Source of the DNA: JBMORL01 sp049322335
GTDB lineage: Bacteria; Bacteroidota; Bacteroidia; Flavobacteriales_D; UBA2798
Assembly: GCA_049322335.1 (NCBI GenBank)
Contig: JBMORL010000131.1
Span: 1 to 43,464 of the forward strand
DNA: 43,464 bases
Direction of reading: 5' to 3'
Of this stretch, positions 1 to 9,468 are shown piece after piece. Below the pieces are notes generated by a model. The model saw only the letters and a list, made by a program, of their open reading frames with translations, made no database searches and was not told where the DNA came from. Within the stretch, counting starts at the first letter, position 1, and the number at the start of each line of letters is the position of its first letter. Made by a program: the position numbers and the translations under genes.

Positions 1-251
1 ATCGAATCAAATATGAAAGGCGTGGAGTGCTGTCCGAATTTACCTCCAAAACGTCCCATTGACCATTCCACAAATAGCAGGGGCAGGCCCATTAAAATAA
101 AACACACAAGGTAGGGGATGATAAATGCCCCTCCTCCATTTTCAATGGCCTGTGCCGGGAATCGCAAAAAATTACCGAGCCCAACTGCGTTTCCTGCCAT
201 CGCTAAAACTAAACCGACTCTCGAGCCCCAGGCTTCTTTATTAGTTGACAT
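1..251 (-). CDS. Sodium-dependent transporter, NSS/SNF (LeuT-like) family, N-terminal part
   Basis: The gene runs off the left edge; only about 83 N-terminal residues are visible, read on the minus strand from an ATG at 251-249. The fragment shows the family's signature first helix: a Trp/Ser-Arg start, the stretch AGNAVGLGNFLRFP (the family usually has GLGN.WRFP), then ENGGGAFIIPYL and GLPLLFVEWSMGR. In LeuT-type transporters this unwound first helix binds sodium and the amino-acid substrate, so the likely role is Na+-coupled uptake of an amino acid or similar solute across the inner membrane. The usual Trp of the GN.WRFP motif is Leu here, which may alter the substrate site. It lies downstream of the reductase gene on the same strand, 48 bases after its stop. 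The family call is firm; the substrate cannot be told. Confidence 0.85.
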   Translation of the reverse strand, partial: MSTNKEAWGSRVGLVLAMAGNAVGLGNFLRFPAQAIENGGGAFIIPYLVCFILMGLPLLFVEWSMGRFGGKFGQHSTPFIFDS

Positions 252-299
252 ATTATTTTTTTTAGCCCTTAAAATTAATGAAGTTTTTGAAACGGGAAA

Positions 300-1226
300 T
301 TATTTATTTGTTTTGAGCTGATCATCGATAATTTTTAACCCTTCTTCGAAAGAATGTGGATTATATCCTAATTGTCTTATGGATTTATCGAGAACAAACC
401 CGGTTTTGGGCGGGCGTTTGGCAGCCTGGTTAAGTGTGGAAGACGAAACGGGAGTGATAATGGATTTATCATATCCGTAAAAATCGGCTACACGATACAC
501 CAACTCTATGATGCTCATAAAATCCTTTCCGCTGAGATTAAAAATTCCGGTTGCTCCTTTTTTTGCGATGAGCCAGCAACCTTCGGCCAGGTCTTCGGCC
601 AGTGTAGGCATTCTCCATTGATCATTCACTATTTTCAGAGGTTCTCCTTTTTCGAGAGCCGATTTGGCCCACAATACAATATTGGTTCGGCTCATAAAAT
701 CGGTAACGCCATACACAATAATAGTGCGTGCAATCGCCCATTGGATGTTGGAAGACCGGATAATTTTTTCCGCTTCGTTTTTCGACCAGGCGTAATAACT
801 CAGCGGGTTGGGTTTGTCTTCTTCTTTATATGGACCGTTTTCACCATCAAAAACAAAATCGGTGGAAAGGTGGATTAAATGCGTTTCGGGTTTCGGGTTT
901 CGGGTTTCGTTTTGCGTGATGCAATCAACCAGGTTTTGGACAGCGGTTACGTTTTGCTTGAAGCATTCTTCTTTTTTTACTTCGCATTCATCCACGTTGG
1001 TCATGGCCGCAGTATTGATGATGACATCGGGGCTATATTTATCACAGGCCTTCTTCACTTGTCCTTTATCCGTTATATCGAGTGGAAAATATTCGTATCC
1101 GGCTTTTTCCTTTATCCTGTTTTCACCACGTGAAGTGGCTATGAGCTGCACTTCCTGTTTACCCCGCAAAAGATAAACAAGTTTTTGCCCGAGTAATCCG
1201 TTGGAGCCTGTGACGAGTATTTTCAT
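300..1226 (-). CDS. RmlD-like NAD(P)-dependent sugar-nucleotide reductase (extended SDR)
   Basis: 308 residues, a normal length for dTDP-4-dehydrorhamnose reductase (RmlD) relatives. The Rossmann motif GSNGLLG is at residues 7-13, NTAAMTNVDECE follows at about 71-82, STDFVFDG at 121-128, and the catalytic YxxxK is Y145-AWS-K149. Family members reduce a 4-keto sugar nucleotide in dTDP-rhamnose synthesis, but many Bacteroidota homologues stand alone without RmlA/B/C, as here, so the substrate is open. The start ATG overlaps the stop of the upstream peptidase gene (ATGA at 1226-1223), implying translational coupling. Oddity: residues 107-116 (ETRNPKPETH) are encoded by a run of the heptamer CGAAACC, apparently a simple-repeat insertion in a surface loop just before the STDFVF strand. 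Confidence 0.85.
   Translation of the reverse strand: MKILVTGSNGLLGQKLVYLLRGKQEVQLIATSRGENRIKEKAGYEYFPLDITDKGQVKKACDKYSPDVIINTAAMTNVDECEVKKEECFKQNVTAVQNLVDCITQNETRNPKPETHLIHLSTDFVFDGENGPYKEEDKPNPLSYYAWSKNEAEKIIRSSNIQWAIARTIIVYGVTDFMSRTNIVLWAKSALEKGEPLKIVNDQWRMPTLAEDLAEGCWLIAKKGATGIFNLSGKDFMSIIELVYRVADFYGYDKSIITPVSSSTLNQAAKRPPKTGFVLDKSIRQLGYNPHSFEEGLKIIDDQLKTNK
883..910. repeat. Heptamer microsatellite inside the reductase gene
   Basis: On the plus strand GTTTCGG is repeated three times, followed by a fourth copy with one changed base. It lies in the coding frame of the RmlD-like gene, where 21 bases (three units) equal seven codons. Gain or loss of a single unit would shift the frame. Confidence 0.85.
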
Positions 1227-3358
1227 TTGTCTTTTTCTTTAACATCCATTCCCAACTGGTAAAAGACAAACGACCACATATCGGAATATTCTTCAATCTG
1301 CATGGACAATGGTTTTCCGGAACCGTGGCCTCCACCGGTATCAATGCGAATAAGCACCGGGGCCTCTCCTGTCTGTTTTTCCTGTAATTCAGCAATAAAT
1401 TTAAAGGAATGAGCGGGAACAACGCGGTCGTCATGATCACCGGTAACTATCAGCGTTGCCGGGTATTTTGTATCCTTTTTTACATTGTGAACGGGGGAAT
1501 ATTTTAATAAGTATTCAAATTGTTTTTCATCTTCACTGCTTCCATAATCACCTTTCCATGCCCAGCCGATGGTGAATTTGTGGAACTTGAGCATATCGAG
1601 TACACCTACCTGGGGAATTACGCATTTATAAAGATCGGGGCGTTGAGTGAGACAGGCACCGGCAAGGAGTCCACCGTTAGAACGGCCGTGAATAGCGATC
1701 TTGTTTTTATTGGTATATCCTTCTTTAATTAAATATTCGGCAGCAGCTATAAAATCATCGAATACATTTTGTTTATTGAGTTGGGTACCTGCCTTATGCC
1801 ATTTTTCACCAAACTCTCCTCCCCCGCGAATGTTGGCTACGCAATAAATTCCATCGTTTTCGAGAAATACCGAACGATCGACACGGAACTCGGGAGTATA
1901 ACTGATATTAAACCCGCCATAACCAAAAAGAAAGAGAGGATTATTTCCGTCAATTTTCAATCCCTTTTTATGCGTGATAAACATCGGGATTTTTGTTCCG
2001 TCTTTACCGGCATAAAAAACCTGTTTGGTTTCAAAATTATCCGAGTCGAAATCAATATCAGGCTTAAAGTATACTTCAGTAGAATCAGAATTAATGTGAT
2101 ATTTATAGATGCGCTGCGGGAAACAATACGACACCATAGAATAATAAATAACCGGGTCATCTTTACCGGTATTAATGCCGCTTACCATCCCGATAACGGG
2201 AAGTTTTATTTCTTTAATTAATTTTCCGTCAAGAGCATGCAGATAAAGTTTACTGCTCACATTTTCGAGGTATTTAAGTACCATTTTCCCGCTGGTGATA
2301 TGGGCTGATTCGAGTACATGCGGTTTTTCATCCACGATGGTTTTCCATGATTTTTTATCAGTTTTTTTCGGACTGATACAGATAATTTTTTTGTTGGGCG
2401 CATTGTTATTGGTAAGAAACAGCAGCCCGGCATCTGTTACACTCACAAAGGAGTAATCGCTTTCAAATGTCTTCACTATTTCAGTAAAAACAATTTTTTC
2501 TCCCGGTTTCCACGCAGCAATATCAGCGATAGAAAAGGCATTCCCGCTGGTTCCTTCAGAAATGCTCAGGATGGCATGTTTTCCATTGGCAGTAGCGGTA
2601 CATCCTATCGTACGCAACGGATTATTTTTATCTTCAAAAACAAGCTGGTCTTTTTCCTGCGAAGTTCCTATTATATGATAATACACCTTATGAAAAGTAT
2701 TTTTTGCTGAATATTCTGAACCATCAGAAGGCGCATCATAACGGCTGTAGAAAAATCCGTTGTTTTTCCATGAAATGCCGCTAAATTTTATCCATTTAAG
2801 ATGATCGCGAAGCACCACGTTTTTATCAATATCAAGAATAAAAATCTCATTCCAGTCGGAGCCTTTTTTTGATATGGAATAAGCTACATATTTTGCATCA
2901 TGCGATACCACGGCAGAATTGAGCGAAGTCGTTCCGTCCATTGACATAGTGTTGGGATCAATGAGTATTTTTTCTTCGCCTTCTTCATTTTTCATATAAA
3001 ACACGCTATGGTTTTGTTTTCCGTTGTTTTTATAATAGAAAATTCTTTTTTTCTTTTTTGAAGGGGCCGACATGGAAGCGAAGCTCCATATTTCGGTGAG
3101 TCGTTTTTTTATTTTGTCGCGAAAAGGAATTTTTTCGAGGTAACTGAATGTTACTTTATTTTGTTTTTTCACCCATTCCGTTACTTCAGTACAGGTATCG
3201 CATTCCAGCCAGTTATAGGGATCAGCCACTTTGACATCGTGATAAATATCTACATGATCTGATTTGCGGGTTTCGGGATAATTCCAGCCGGAATGAACAG
3301 GCTGTGAATAACCGGGAAGAAGAAAAAGAATAAACAGTAACTGAAATATAAATCTCAT
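1223..3358 (-). CDS. Prolyl oligopeptidase, family S9A, secreted
   Basis: 711 residues starting with a hydrophobic signal peptide (MRFIFQLLFILFLLPGYSQ) with a typical Bacteroidota Gln after the cleavage site, so it is probably periplasmic. The N-terminal half (about 70-430) is the seven-bladed propeller; the C-terminal half is the alpha/beta hydrolase. The nucleophile elbow GRSNGG puts the catalytic Ser near residue 560; the Asp is in GDHDDRVVPAHS (near 643-644) and the His in GGGHGSGKP (near 678), all in the usual order and spacing. The enzyme cleaves short peptides after proline. It is divergent from the adhesin gene (149 bp between starts) and its stop overlaps the start of the reductase gene, so the two form a short operon with no obvious shared pathway. 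Confidence 0.95.
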   Translation of the reverse strand: MRFIFQLLFILFLLPGYSQPVHSGWNYPETRKSDHVDIYHDVKVADPYNWLECDTCTEVTEWVKKQNKVTFSYLEKIPFRDKIKKRLTEIWSFASMSAPSKKKKRIFYYKNNGKQNHSVFYMKNEEGEEKILIDPNTMSMDGTTSLNSAVVSHDAKYVAYSISKKGSDWNEIFILDIDKNVVLRDHLKWIKFSGISWKNNGFFYSRYDAPSDGSEYSAKNTFHKVYYHIIGTSQEKDQLVFEDKNNPLRTIGCTATANGKHAILSISEGTSGNAFSIADIAAWKPGEKIVFTEIVKTFESDYSFVSVTDAGLLFLTNNNAPNKKIICISPKKTDKKSWKTIVDEKPHVLESAHITSGKMVLKYLENVSSKLYLHALDGKLIKEIKLPVIGMVSGINTGKDDPVIYYSMVSYCFPQRIYKYHINSDSTEVYFKPDIDFDSDNFETKQVFYAGKDGTKIPMFITHKKGLKIDGNNPLFLFGYGGFNISYTPEFRVDRSVFLENDGIYCVANIRGGGEFGEKWHKAGTQLNKQNVFDDFIAAAEYLIKEGYTNKNKIAIHGRSNGGLLAGACLTQRPDLYKCVIPQVGVLDMLKFHKFTIGWAWKGDYGSSEDEKQFEYLLKYSPVHNVKKDTKYPATLIVTGDHDDRVVPAHSFKFIAELQEKQTGEAPVLIRIDTGGGHGSGKPLSMQIEEYSDMWSFVFYQLGMDVKEKDK

Positions 3359-3507
3359 GAATGTTAATTTTTCACTCCGAAACTAAGAAAATCTGTTGAA
3401 ACTCATCCTAAAATATACATGATTGGTCAGAAATGCAACCGTATCCTATTTAATACGTCATTATTTCAACACAAATTGATAAATTGCTCACCGAAAAAAC
3501 CAATCGT

Positions 3508-6500
3508 ATGAAGATTCAAAAGACACTGCTTTTGATGATTGCTGTTTTTGCTTTTTCATCTGTCTTTTCACAAAGAGGGAAAGACGGGGCAAGGACAGTT
3601 TCAGTGGCTAACACCATTGTGAATGAATATACCAACCTCACAGCTGATGCCACAGCGGGAAATCTTTCAATCACTGTAGCCGCCAGTGGGTTAAATGCCA
3701 ACGGCCGGTTTAGCGGAAATTTAGCTGCTGGCGATCTTATTCTTATCATCCAGATGCAGGGAGCCACTATAGACGGAGTGTTGACGGGCGGTGTTTTCGG
3801 TATGCCGAATGATGCTACCTGGGGATCGGTTTTAAGTTACAACAATTGTGGTAATTATGAATTAGCTGAAGTCGCTTCTGTGCCCAATGCCACAACCATA
3901 AACCTTACCTGTGGACTAAGAAACTCATATACAAATACAGGGAGAACACAAGTAGTTCGGGTGCCGAGAAATACAACATTAACAATCAATTCACCCGGTA
4001 CCATTACAGGCCAGTTGTGGAACGGAACCACCGGAGGCATTGTGGTTACCGAAACATCCGTAAGTACAACCATAAATGCCGGTGCTTCCATTAATGCAAC
4101 AGCTATCGGATTCAGGGGTGGTGCCAATACAGAAAACAATTCATTCATTGGAGGAAGTTATTTTGCTTCTACCAATAACAGTGAGGGCGCAGTAAAGGGA
4201 GAAGGTATTGGAGGATTTCAAACCGATTATGATCCATATGGCGGACAATTTTGTATGGGCGCTGCTGCTAATGCGGGGGGCGGAGGAACTGCGCATAATG
4301 CAGGCGGTGGTGGTGGTGCAAACGGAGGAGTAGTTGCTTCATGGAACGGTAATGGAAATCCTGATAACGCAGTTGCCGGCTGGACCACGGCATGGAATCT
4401 TGAGGCGGTGGGATTTTCAGGAAACACTTCATCAGGAGGAGGCCGTGGCGGATATTCATTCAGTAATTCCAATCAAAATGCTACCACAACAGGACCCGGC
4501 AATGCAGCCTGGGGAGGAGATAACCGAAGAGTGAGAGGCGGACTTGGAGGAAGGCCCCTGGATTATTCCACAGGAAAAATATTTATGGGTGGTGGTGGCG
4601 GAGCCGGAGATATGAACGATGGTGATGGTGGCCCCGGAGGAAGAGGAGGCGGAATTGTTCTGGTTGTTAGTCATGGCACCGTTAGCGGAACAGGATCCAT
4701 TTTGTCGAGTGGCGCCAATGGAAGTAATAGCGATAATTCTTCTCCTCCGATAACCAGTTATTCGGGAATTGATGCTGCTGGCGGAGCAGGTGGCGGTGGA
4801 GCAGTACTTGTAAATTCTACAGGAACCATATCAGGAATTTCAATAACTGCAAACGGGGGCAATGGAGGTAATCAAAATTTTGCAGCTGGCGGTTTGGCAT
4901 CTCCTACTTATAATCCTGCATACGGGCCCGGTGGTGGCGGTGGCGGAGGATATATTGCTATTTCAAACGGTGCTATTACACGCACAGCCAACGGAGGAAA
5001 TAACGGAACCACCAACTCATCCGGATTAACTGAATTTCCCCCTAATGGAGCAACCCGCGGAGGGGCCGGAACTAATAATGCAGCTATTTCCAATTACGCT
5101 TTAAATGTTCCTGTTGATACCATTACTATTTGCAGCGGAAACACGGCCACATTTACTGCTACAATTACCGGCACGTTACCTCCGGGGGCAAATGTTTATT
5201 GGTATACTTCGCAATTTGGTACTGCTTCTGTGGGAAGCGGTTTAACGTTTACTACTCCCTCACTTGTTTCCAATACTATTTATTATGTTGGGGTTTGCCC
5301 CGGATTTTACCGGATTCCGGTATGGGTTATTATTTCTCCGGCCATTACCATCAATACATCGGGAATGAGCATCACCAATGCCACATGTGGAAGCAGTAAC
5401 GGAAGCATCAATGGCATAACGGTTAGCGGGGGTACGAATCCATTAACTTATTTATGGAATGGTGTGTCAACCGGAAGTCCAAACCTTACAGGCGCTCCGG
5501 CCGGAAGCTATACGCTTGTGGTAAATGACGGAGCCGGATGCAGCGCAACTGTTGGGCCTTATAACATAAACAATTCTGCTTCTCCCACTATCAATACTAC
5601 CAACATGGTCATCACCAATACTTCCTGTGGAAATAATAATGGTGGCATTTCGGGCATCACGGTATCCGGAGGAACAGGAAGTTATACTTACCAATGGAAC
5701 GGAGTAAATTCCACGTTAAATATTTCCAGTCAACCCTCAGGCAGTTATACGTTGCAGGTGACAGATGGGGCAGGATGTACAGCCACAGCGGGGCCATTTA
5801 CGATCAATCCTTCATCCAATCCTTCCATCAACACAACAAATATGGTTATCACCAATACCAGTTGTGGAAACAATAACGGGGGAATTTCAGGAATAGTGGT
5901 TACAGGCGGGACAGGAGGATATACCTATCAATGGAACGGAGTAAATTCCACGTTGAATATTACCAATCAACCCGCAGGTAGTTATACATTACTGGTAACA
6001 GATGGCGCGGGATGTACGGCAACAGCAGGGCCTTTCACTATTAATCCATCCACAAGTCCTTCCATTAACACAACCAATATGGTGATTACCAACACCACCT
6101 GCGGTAACAGTAACGGGGGAATTTCAGGCATAACTGTGTCAGGCGGAACGGGAAGCTATACCTACCAATGGAACGGGGTGAACTCAACACTAAACATCGC
6201 CAATCAACCCGCGGGCAGTTATACTTTGCAGGTAACAGATGGTGCGGGATGTACAGCAACAGCGGGGCCATTTACCATCAATCCATCTGCGTCTCCCTCT
6301 ATCAATATAACAAGTATGATCATTACCAATACCACCTGTGGGAACAACAACGGAGGAATTTCAGGGATTACAGTCTCCGGAGGAACGGGAAGCTATACCT
6401 ATCAGTGGAACGGGGTGAATTCAACTCTCAACATCACCAATCAACCCGCGGGTAGTTATACTTTGCAGGTAACAGATGGTGCAGGTTGTACAGCAACAGC

Positions 6501-8151
6501 AGGACCGTTTACCATCAATCCATCTTCTGTACCTGTTCTTGACGGAACAAACATTTTCATTACGGATGCCACGTGCGGAAGCAATAATGGCGCTATTTCA
6601 GGAATAACAGTAAGCGGAGGCAGTGGCGGAAATACATTTACATGGAACGGAAGTCCGTCAACTATTGATATTTCGGGACAAGCTGCCGGATCTTATACTT
6701 TAATTGTAACCGACAATTCGGGATGCCAGGATACACTTGGGCCGGTGAACATCAATTCAACGGGCGGAGCAACGATTGATGATTCGAATATGATATTAAC
6801 GCAAACCACATGCGGAAACAATAACGGATCCATCACAGGGATCACGGCTACCGGAGGAACCAATCCGTTAACAATTGAATGGAACGGTTCTGTTTCCACA
6901 ATAGATATTTCGGGACTAACGGCAGGCACCTATACGCTGGAAGTAACGGATGGATCGGGATGCGTTTCTTTGAGTGGTCCTTATACCATTAATGCCTCTT
7001 CCTCCCCTGCCCTGTCCATTTCAGGAGCCGATGCCAGCTGCAACGGATATAATGACGGATCGGCTACTGCAAGCACAGCTTCGGGAGCAAGTCCTTATTC
7101 CTACCAATGGACAGGAGGGCCGTCTACAGCTACTTATAACAATCTTACTGCCGGCACATATACCTGCACAGTTACAGACAGCGCAGGATGTACCGATACA
7201 GAGACCATAACCATTTCAGAACCTGCGCCACTGAATACTTCCGTGGCGGGAACCACTACTATTTGTACCGGCCAATCCACTACACTAACGGCTTCCGGGG
7301 GTACGATATTTAACTGGAGTACTTCTGAAACTACAGCTTCCATTACTGTTTCACCTGCTTCAACCACCACTTATTCAGTTATCATCACCAGCACACCCTG
7401 TGCCGATACAGTTTCGGTAACTGTAACCGTAAACTCTACACCGGTAGCAGTAATTTCAGGTGATACTTCCATTTGCACAGGCCAGCCCACTACTTTAACT
7501 GCCAGCGGAGGAACTTCCTTTTTATGGAGCAACGGGTCTACTTCATCCACCATTACCATTTTCCCGGGAAGTGACACCACTTATACGGTAGCCGTTAGTA
7601 ACAACTGCGGGGCAGATACCACTGGCGTGAATGTTGTAGTTAATAGTCCTCCTGTTGCTGATGCGGGGCCTGACGTGAGTATCGGTATCGGAAACTCAAC
7701 CACACTTACAGGAAATGGCGGGGTAAATTATTCATGGTCTCCATCTGCTGATTTAAGCTGTACGAATTGTCAGAGCACAGATGCATCACCACTAACTACC
7801 ACCACCTATACGGTAACTGTTACCGATGCCAATGGCTGTACTGCGAGTGATGATGTAACCGTTACGGTTGACGGAACATTTGTGATTTTTATACCTGATG
7901 CATTTTCGCCTAATGGAGACAACAATAATGAAGAATTATTTGTAAGAGGAAGCGGAATTGAAAAATTTGAATTCAATGTTTACGACAGGTGGGGGCAAAA
8001 AGTGTTTACTACCAGTGATCAGCAAACCGGGTGGGACGGAACCTTTAAAGGAGAAAAATTAAACTCCGCTGTTTTTGTTTACACACTCGAAGGAAATTAC
8101 ATTGGCGGAGAAACATTCAGTTTAAAAGGAAATATCACTTTATACCGATAG
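3508..8151 (+). CDS. SprB-repeat cell-surface adhesin with T9SS type B sorting domain
   Basis: 1547 residues from the ATG at 3508; an in-frame TTG at 3484 would add eight residues but spoils the signal peptide start (MKIQKTLLLMIAVFAFSSVFSQ begins at the ATG). After the signal come a beta-rich N-terminal region, a very Gly-rich stretch (about 250-510, with runs such as GGGGGANGG), then about eight SprB-type repeats (613-1245) each with a WNG motif and a conserved GCTAT segment, two or three Ig/PKD-like domains (about 1250-1455) and the type B C-terminal domain from about 1461 (IPDAFSPNGDNNNE ... YDRWGQKVF ... GWDGTFKG ... NITLYR). Such proteins cross the outer membrane by the T9SS and serve in adhesion or, as SprB, in gliding. 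The PorP/SprF gene begins 4 bp after its stop, the standard adhesin/partner arrangement. Confidence 0.93.
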   Translation: MKIQKTLLLMIAVFAFSSVFSQRGKDGARTVSVANTIVNEYTNLTADATAGNLSITVAASGLNANGRFSGNLAAGDLILIIQMQGATIDGVLTGGVFGMPNDATWGSVLSYNNCGNYELAEVASVPNATTINLTCGLRNSYTNTGRTQVVRVPRNTTLTINSPGTITGQLWNGTTGGIVVTETSVSTTINAGASINATAIGFRGGANTENNSFIGGSYFASTNNSEGAVKGEGIGGFQTDYDPYGGQFCMGAAANAGGGGTAHNAGGGGGANGGVVASWNGNGNPDNAVAGWTTAWNLEAVGFSGNTSSGGGRGGYSFSNSNQNATTTGPGNAAWGGDNRRVRGGLGGRPLDYSTGKIFMGGGGGAGDMNDGDGGPGGRGGGIVLVVSHGTVSGTGSILSSGANGSNSDNSSPPITSYSGIDAAGGAGGGGAVLVNSTGTISGISITANGGNGGNQNFAAGGLASPTYNPAYGPGGGGGGGYIAISNGAITRTANGGNNGTTNSSGLTEFPPNGATRGGAGTNNAAISNYALNVPVDTITICSGNTATFTATITGTLPPGANVYWYTSQFGTASVGSGLTFTTPSLVSNTIYYVGVCPGFYRIPVWVIISPAITINTSGMSITNATCGSSNGSINGITVSGGTNPLTYLWNGVSTGSPNLTGAPAGSYTLVVNDGAGCSATVGPYNINNSASPTINTTNMVITNTSCGNNNGGISGITVSGGTGSYTYQWNGVNSTLNISSQPSGSYTLQVTDGAGCTATAGPFTINPSSNPSINTTNMVITNTSCGNNNGGISGIVVTGGTGGYTYQWNGVNSTLNITNQPAGSYTLLVTDGAGCTATAGPFTINPSTSPSINTTNMVITNTTCGNSNGGISGITVSGGTGSYTYQWNGVNSTLNIANQPAGSYTLQVTDGAGCTATAGPFTINPSASPSINITSMIITNTTCGNNNGGISGITVSGGTGSYTYQWNGVNSTLNITNQPAGSYTLQVTDGAGCTATAGPFTINPSSVPVLDGTNIFITDATCGSNNGAISGITVSGGSGGNTFTWNGSPSTIDISGQAAGSYTLIVTDNSGCQDTLGPVNINSTGGATIDDSNMILTQTTCGNNNGSITGITATGGTNPLTIEWNGSVSTIDISGLTAGTYTLEVTDGSGCVSLSGPYTINASSSPALSISGADASCNGYNDGSATASTASGASPYSYQWTGGPSTATYNNLTAGTYTCTVTDSAGCTDTETITISEPAPLNTSVAGTTTICTGQSTTLTASGGTIFNWSTSETTASITVSPASTTTYSVIITSTPCADTVSVTVTVNSTPVAVISGDTSICTGQPTTLTASGGTSFLWSNGSTSSTITIFPGSDTTYTVAVSNNCGADTTGVNVVVNSPPVADAGPDVSIGIGNSTTLTGNGGVNYSWSPSADLSCTNCQSTDASPLTTTTYTVTVTDANGCTASDDVTVTVDGTFVIFIPDAFSPNGDNNNEELFVRGSGIEKFEFNVYDRWGQKVFTTSDQQTGWDGTFKGEKLNSAVFVYTLEGNYIGGETFSLKGNITLYR
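5344..7008 (+). repeat. Tandem SprB-type coding repeats, period 237 bp
   Basis: Seven tandem units begin near 5344, 5587, 5824, 6061, 6298, 6535 and 6772; from the second on the spacing is exactly 237 bp (79 codons). The middle four are almost identical in protein (for example SGGTGSYTYQWNGVNSTLNI) but differ at many third codon positions. An eighth, more divergent SprB-like unit follows from 7009. Confidence 0.9.
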
Positions 8152-8155
8152 GCAT

Positions 8156-9190
8156 ATGAAAAAAATATTCATCACCACATTTATTTTTTGTGCAGCGTTA
8201 TCACAGGCACAAGACATTCATTTTTCGCAATACTTTGAATCACCGGTTACATTAAGTCCGGCACTTACCGGTACCGACAAATCGTATATGCGGGCCAATC
8301 TGAATTACCGCAACCAGTGGAGCATATTCGGAAAAGGTTATCAAACTATGGCTTTTTCATTTGATATGCCTTTGCTGAGAGGGAAAGACAAAGGGAGTTA
8401 CCTCGGAGCAGGATTACAGGTATTGAATGATAAAGCCGGAACCACCGGTTTGGGAAGGTTGAATGTAGCCGGAAGTTTATCTTCCATTATAAAAGTCGGA
8501 GGAACCAGTTTGCTGAGTTTCGGAGTACAGGGATCTTTCAACCAGCGCAGCATTAATACGGGAAACGTCAGATGGGATAATCAGTTTGACGGAACAGCCT
8601 ATAATGCTTCACTTCCTTCCAATGAGAATTCCGGTTCGCAGAAAAAAACATTTTTCGACCTCGGAGCAGGAATGGCCTTTATCGTAAATGGAAATTCCGA
8701 CAATATGACTTCCGGGGATAATTTTGAAATGATTGCGGGAGGCGGAGTATATCACATTACACAACCCAATGTAGCTTTCCAGGGAACAGATAAAACCAAT
8801 ATGCGCTATAACGGATTTTTGAAAATGAGTTTTGGAATTGGCAGCAGTAATTTTTCTATCCAGCCAACTGCCGGTTACTGGAAACAGGGATCGTTACAGG
8901 AAATCAATGTGGGTTCTTATTTCCGTTACCAGTTAAAATCTGAATCGCAATTTACAGGATTTGAAAGAGGAATGGCCGTTGCTTTCGGAACCTTTTACCG
9001 GGTAAATGATGCTTTTTATCCTGTGCTTACATTTGATTACGCAGATTATTCTATTGGTGTTTCCTACGACATCAACATGTCTTCTCTCTCGCCTTACTCA
9101 CAAGGACGTGGCGGATTTGAGATTTTTCTCAGGTTCCGCGATTTGAACGGCTTGTTTGGGCAGGGAGGAATGCATAAGAGCTTCCTGTGA
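8156..9190 (+). CDS. PorP/SprF family outer-membrane protein
   Basis: 344 residues with a signal peptide (cleavage after about residue 18, ALSQAQ) followed by the family's opening DIHFSQYFESPVTLSPALTG and NYRNQWSIFGKGYQT. The rest is an alternating beta pattern consistent with a 14-strand barrel, ending in the aromatic-rich FEIFLRF region. In Flavobacterium, SprF is needed for secretion or surface attachment of SprB, and each large type B adhesin tends to have its own PorP/SprF neighbour. The gene starts 4 bp after the adhesin stop, so it is almost certainly co-transcribed with it and serves that adhesin. The family call is strong; the pairing is inferred from position. Confidence 0.93.
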   Translation: MKKIFITTFIFCAALSQAQDIHFSQYFESPVTLSPALTGTDKSYMRANLNYRNQWSIFGKGYQTMAFSFDMPLLRGKDKGSYLGAGLQVLNDKAGTTGLGRLNVAGSLSSIIKVGGTSLLSFGVQGSFNQRSINTGNVRWDNQFDGTAYNASLPSNENSGSQKKTFFDLGAGMAFIVNGNSDNMTSGDNFEMIAGGGVYHITQPNVAFQGTDKTNMRYNGFLKMSFGIGSSNFSIQPTAGYWKQGSLQEINVGSYFRYQLKSESQFTGFERGMAVAFGTFYRVNDAFYPVLTFDYADYSIGVSYDINMSSLSPYSQGRGGFEIFLRFRDLNGLFGQGGMHKSFL

Positions 9191-9191
9191 C

Positions 9192-9226
9192 CTCACCCCC
9201 CAGCCCCCTCTCCGCGAGAGAGGGGG
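9192..9226. repeat. GC-rich hairpin repeat after the PorP/SprF gene
   Basis: One base after the PorP/SprF stop lies a C-rich stretch ending in a hairpin: arms CCCCCTCTC (9204-9212) and GAGAGGGGG (9218-9226) around a 5-base loop. A degenerate second copy lies at 12210-12245. It may also stop transcription, since it sits right at the end of the operon, but no clean T-run follows. The remaining bases to 9468 hold no gene I can support. Confidence 0.75.
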
Positions 9227-9468
9227 AGATACCTTTTGATTTCAGGTTGTATTTTGAAATGGGATTTGGAAATTTTCTTTCAAATCACAAGTCTTTGAGG
9301 AACCGAAAGGAAAAATTTATGGCATGGAATATGCATTCCCGTGTTTAGTCATGCTTATTGGTTTTGCAGCGGGCTTCTTACCGGAGAGGAATTGATGGTA
9401 AGGAGCTTGCTCTATTTTTTTATTATTGAAACAGGTTACTGTATCTTCGTTCCCTAATTTTTTTTTTG

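Noticed and set aside
9424..9450. Promoter for the gene at 9469
   Set aside because: A TTG and a TATCTTCG are present but only 13 bases apart; the Bacteroidota spacing is about 19-21.
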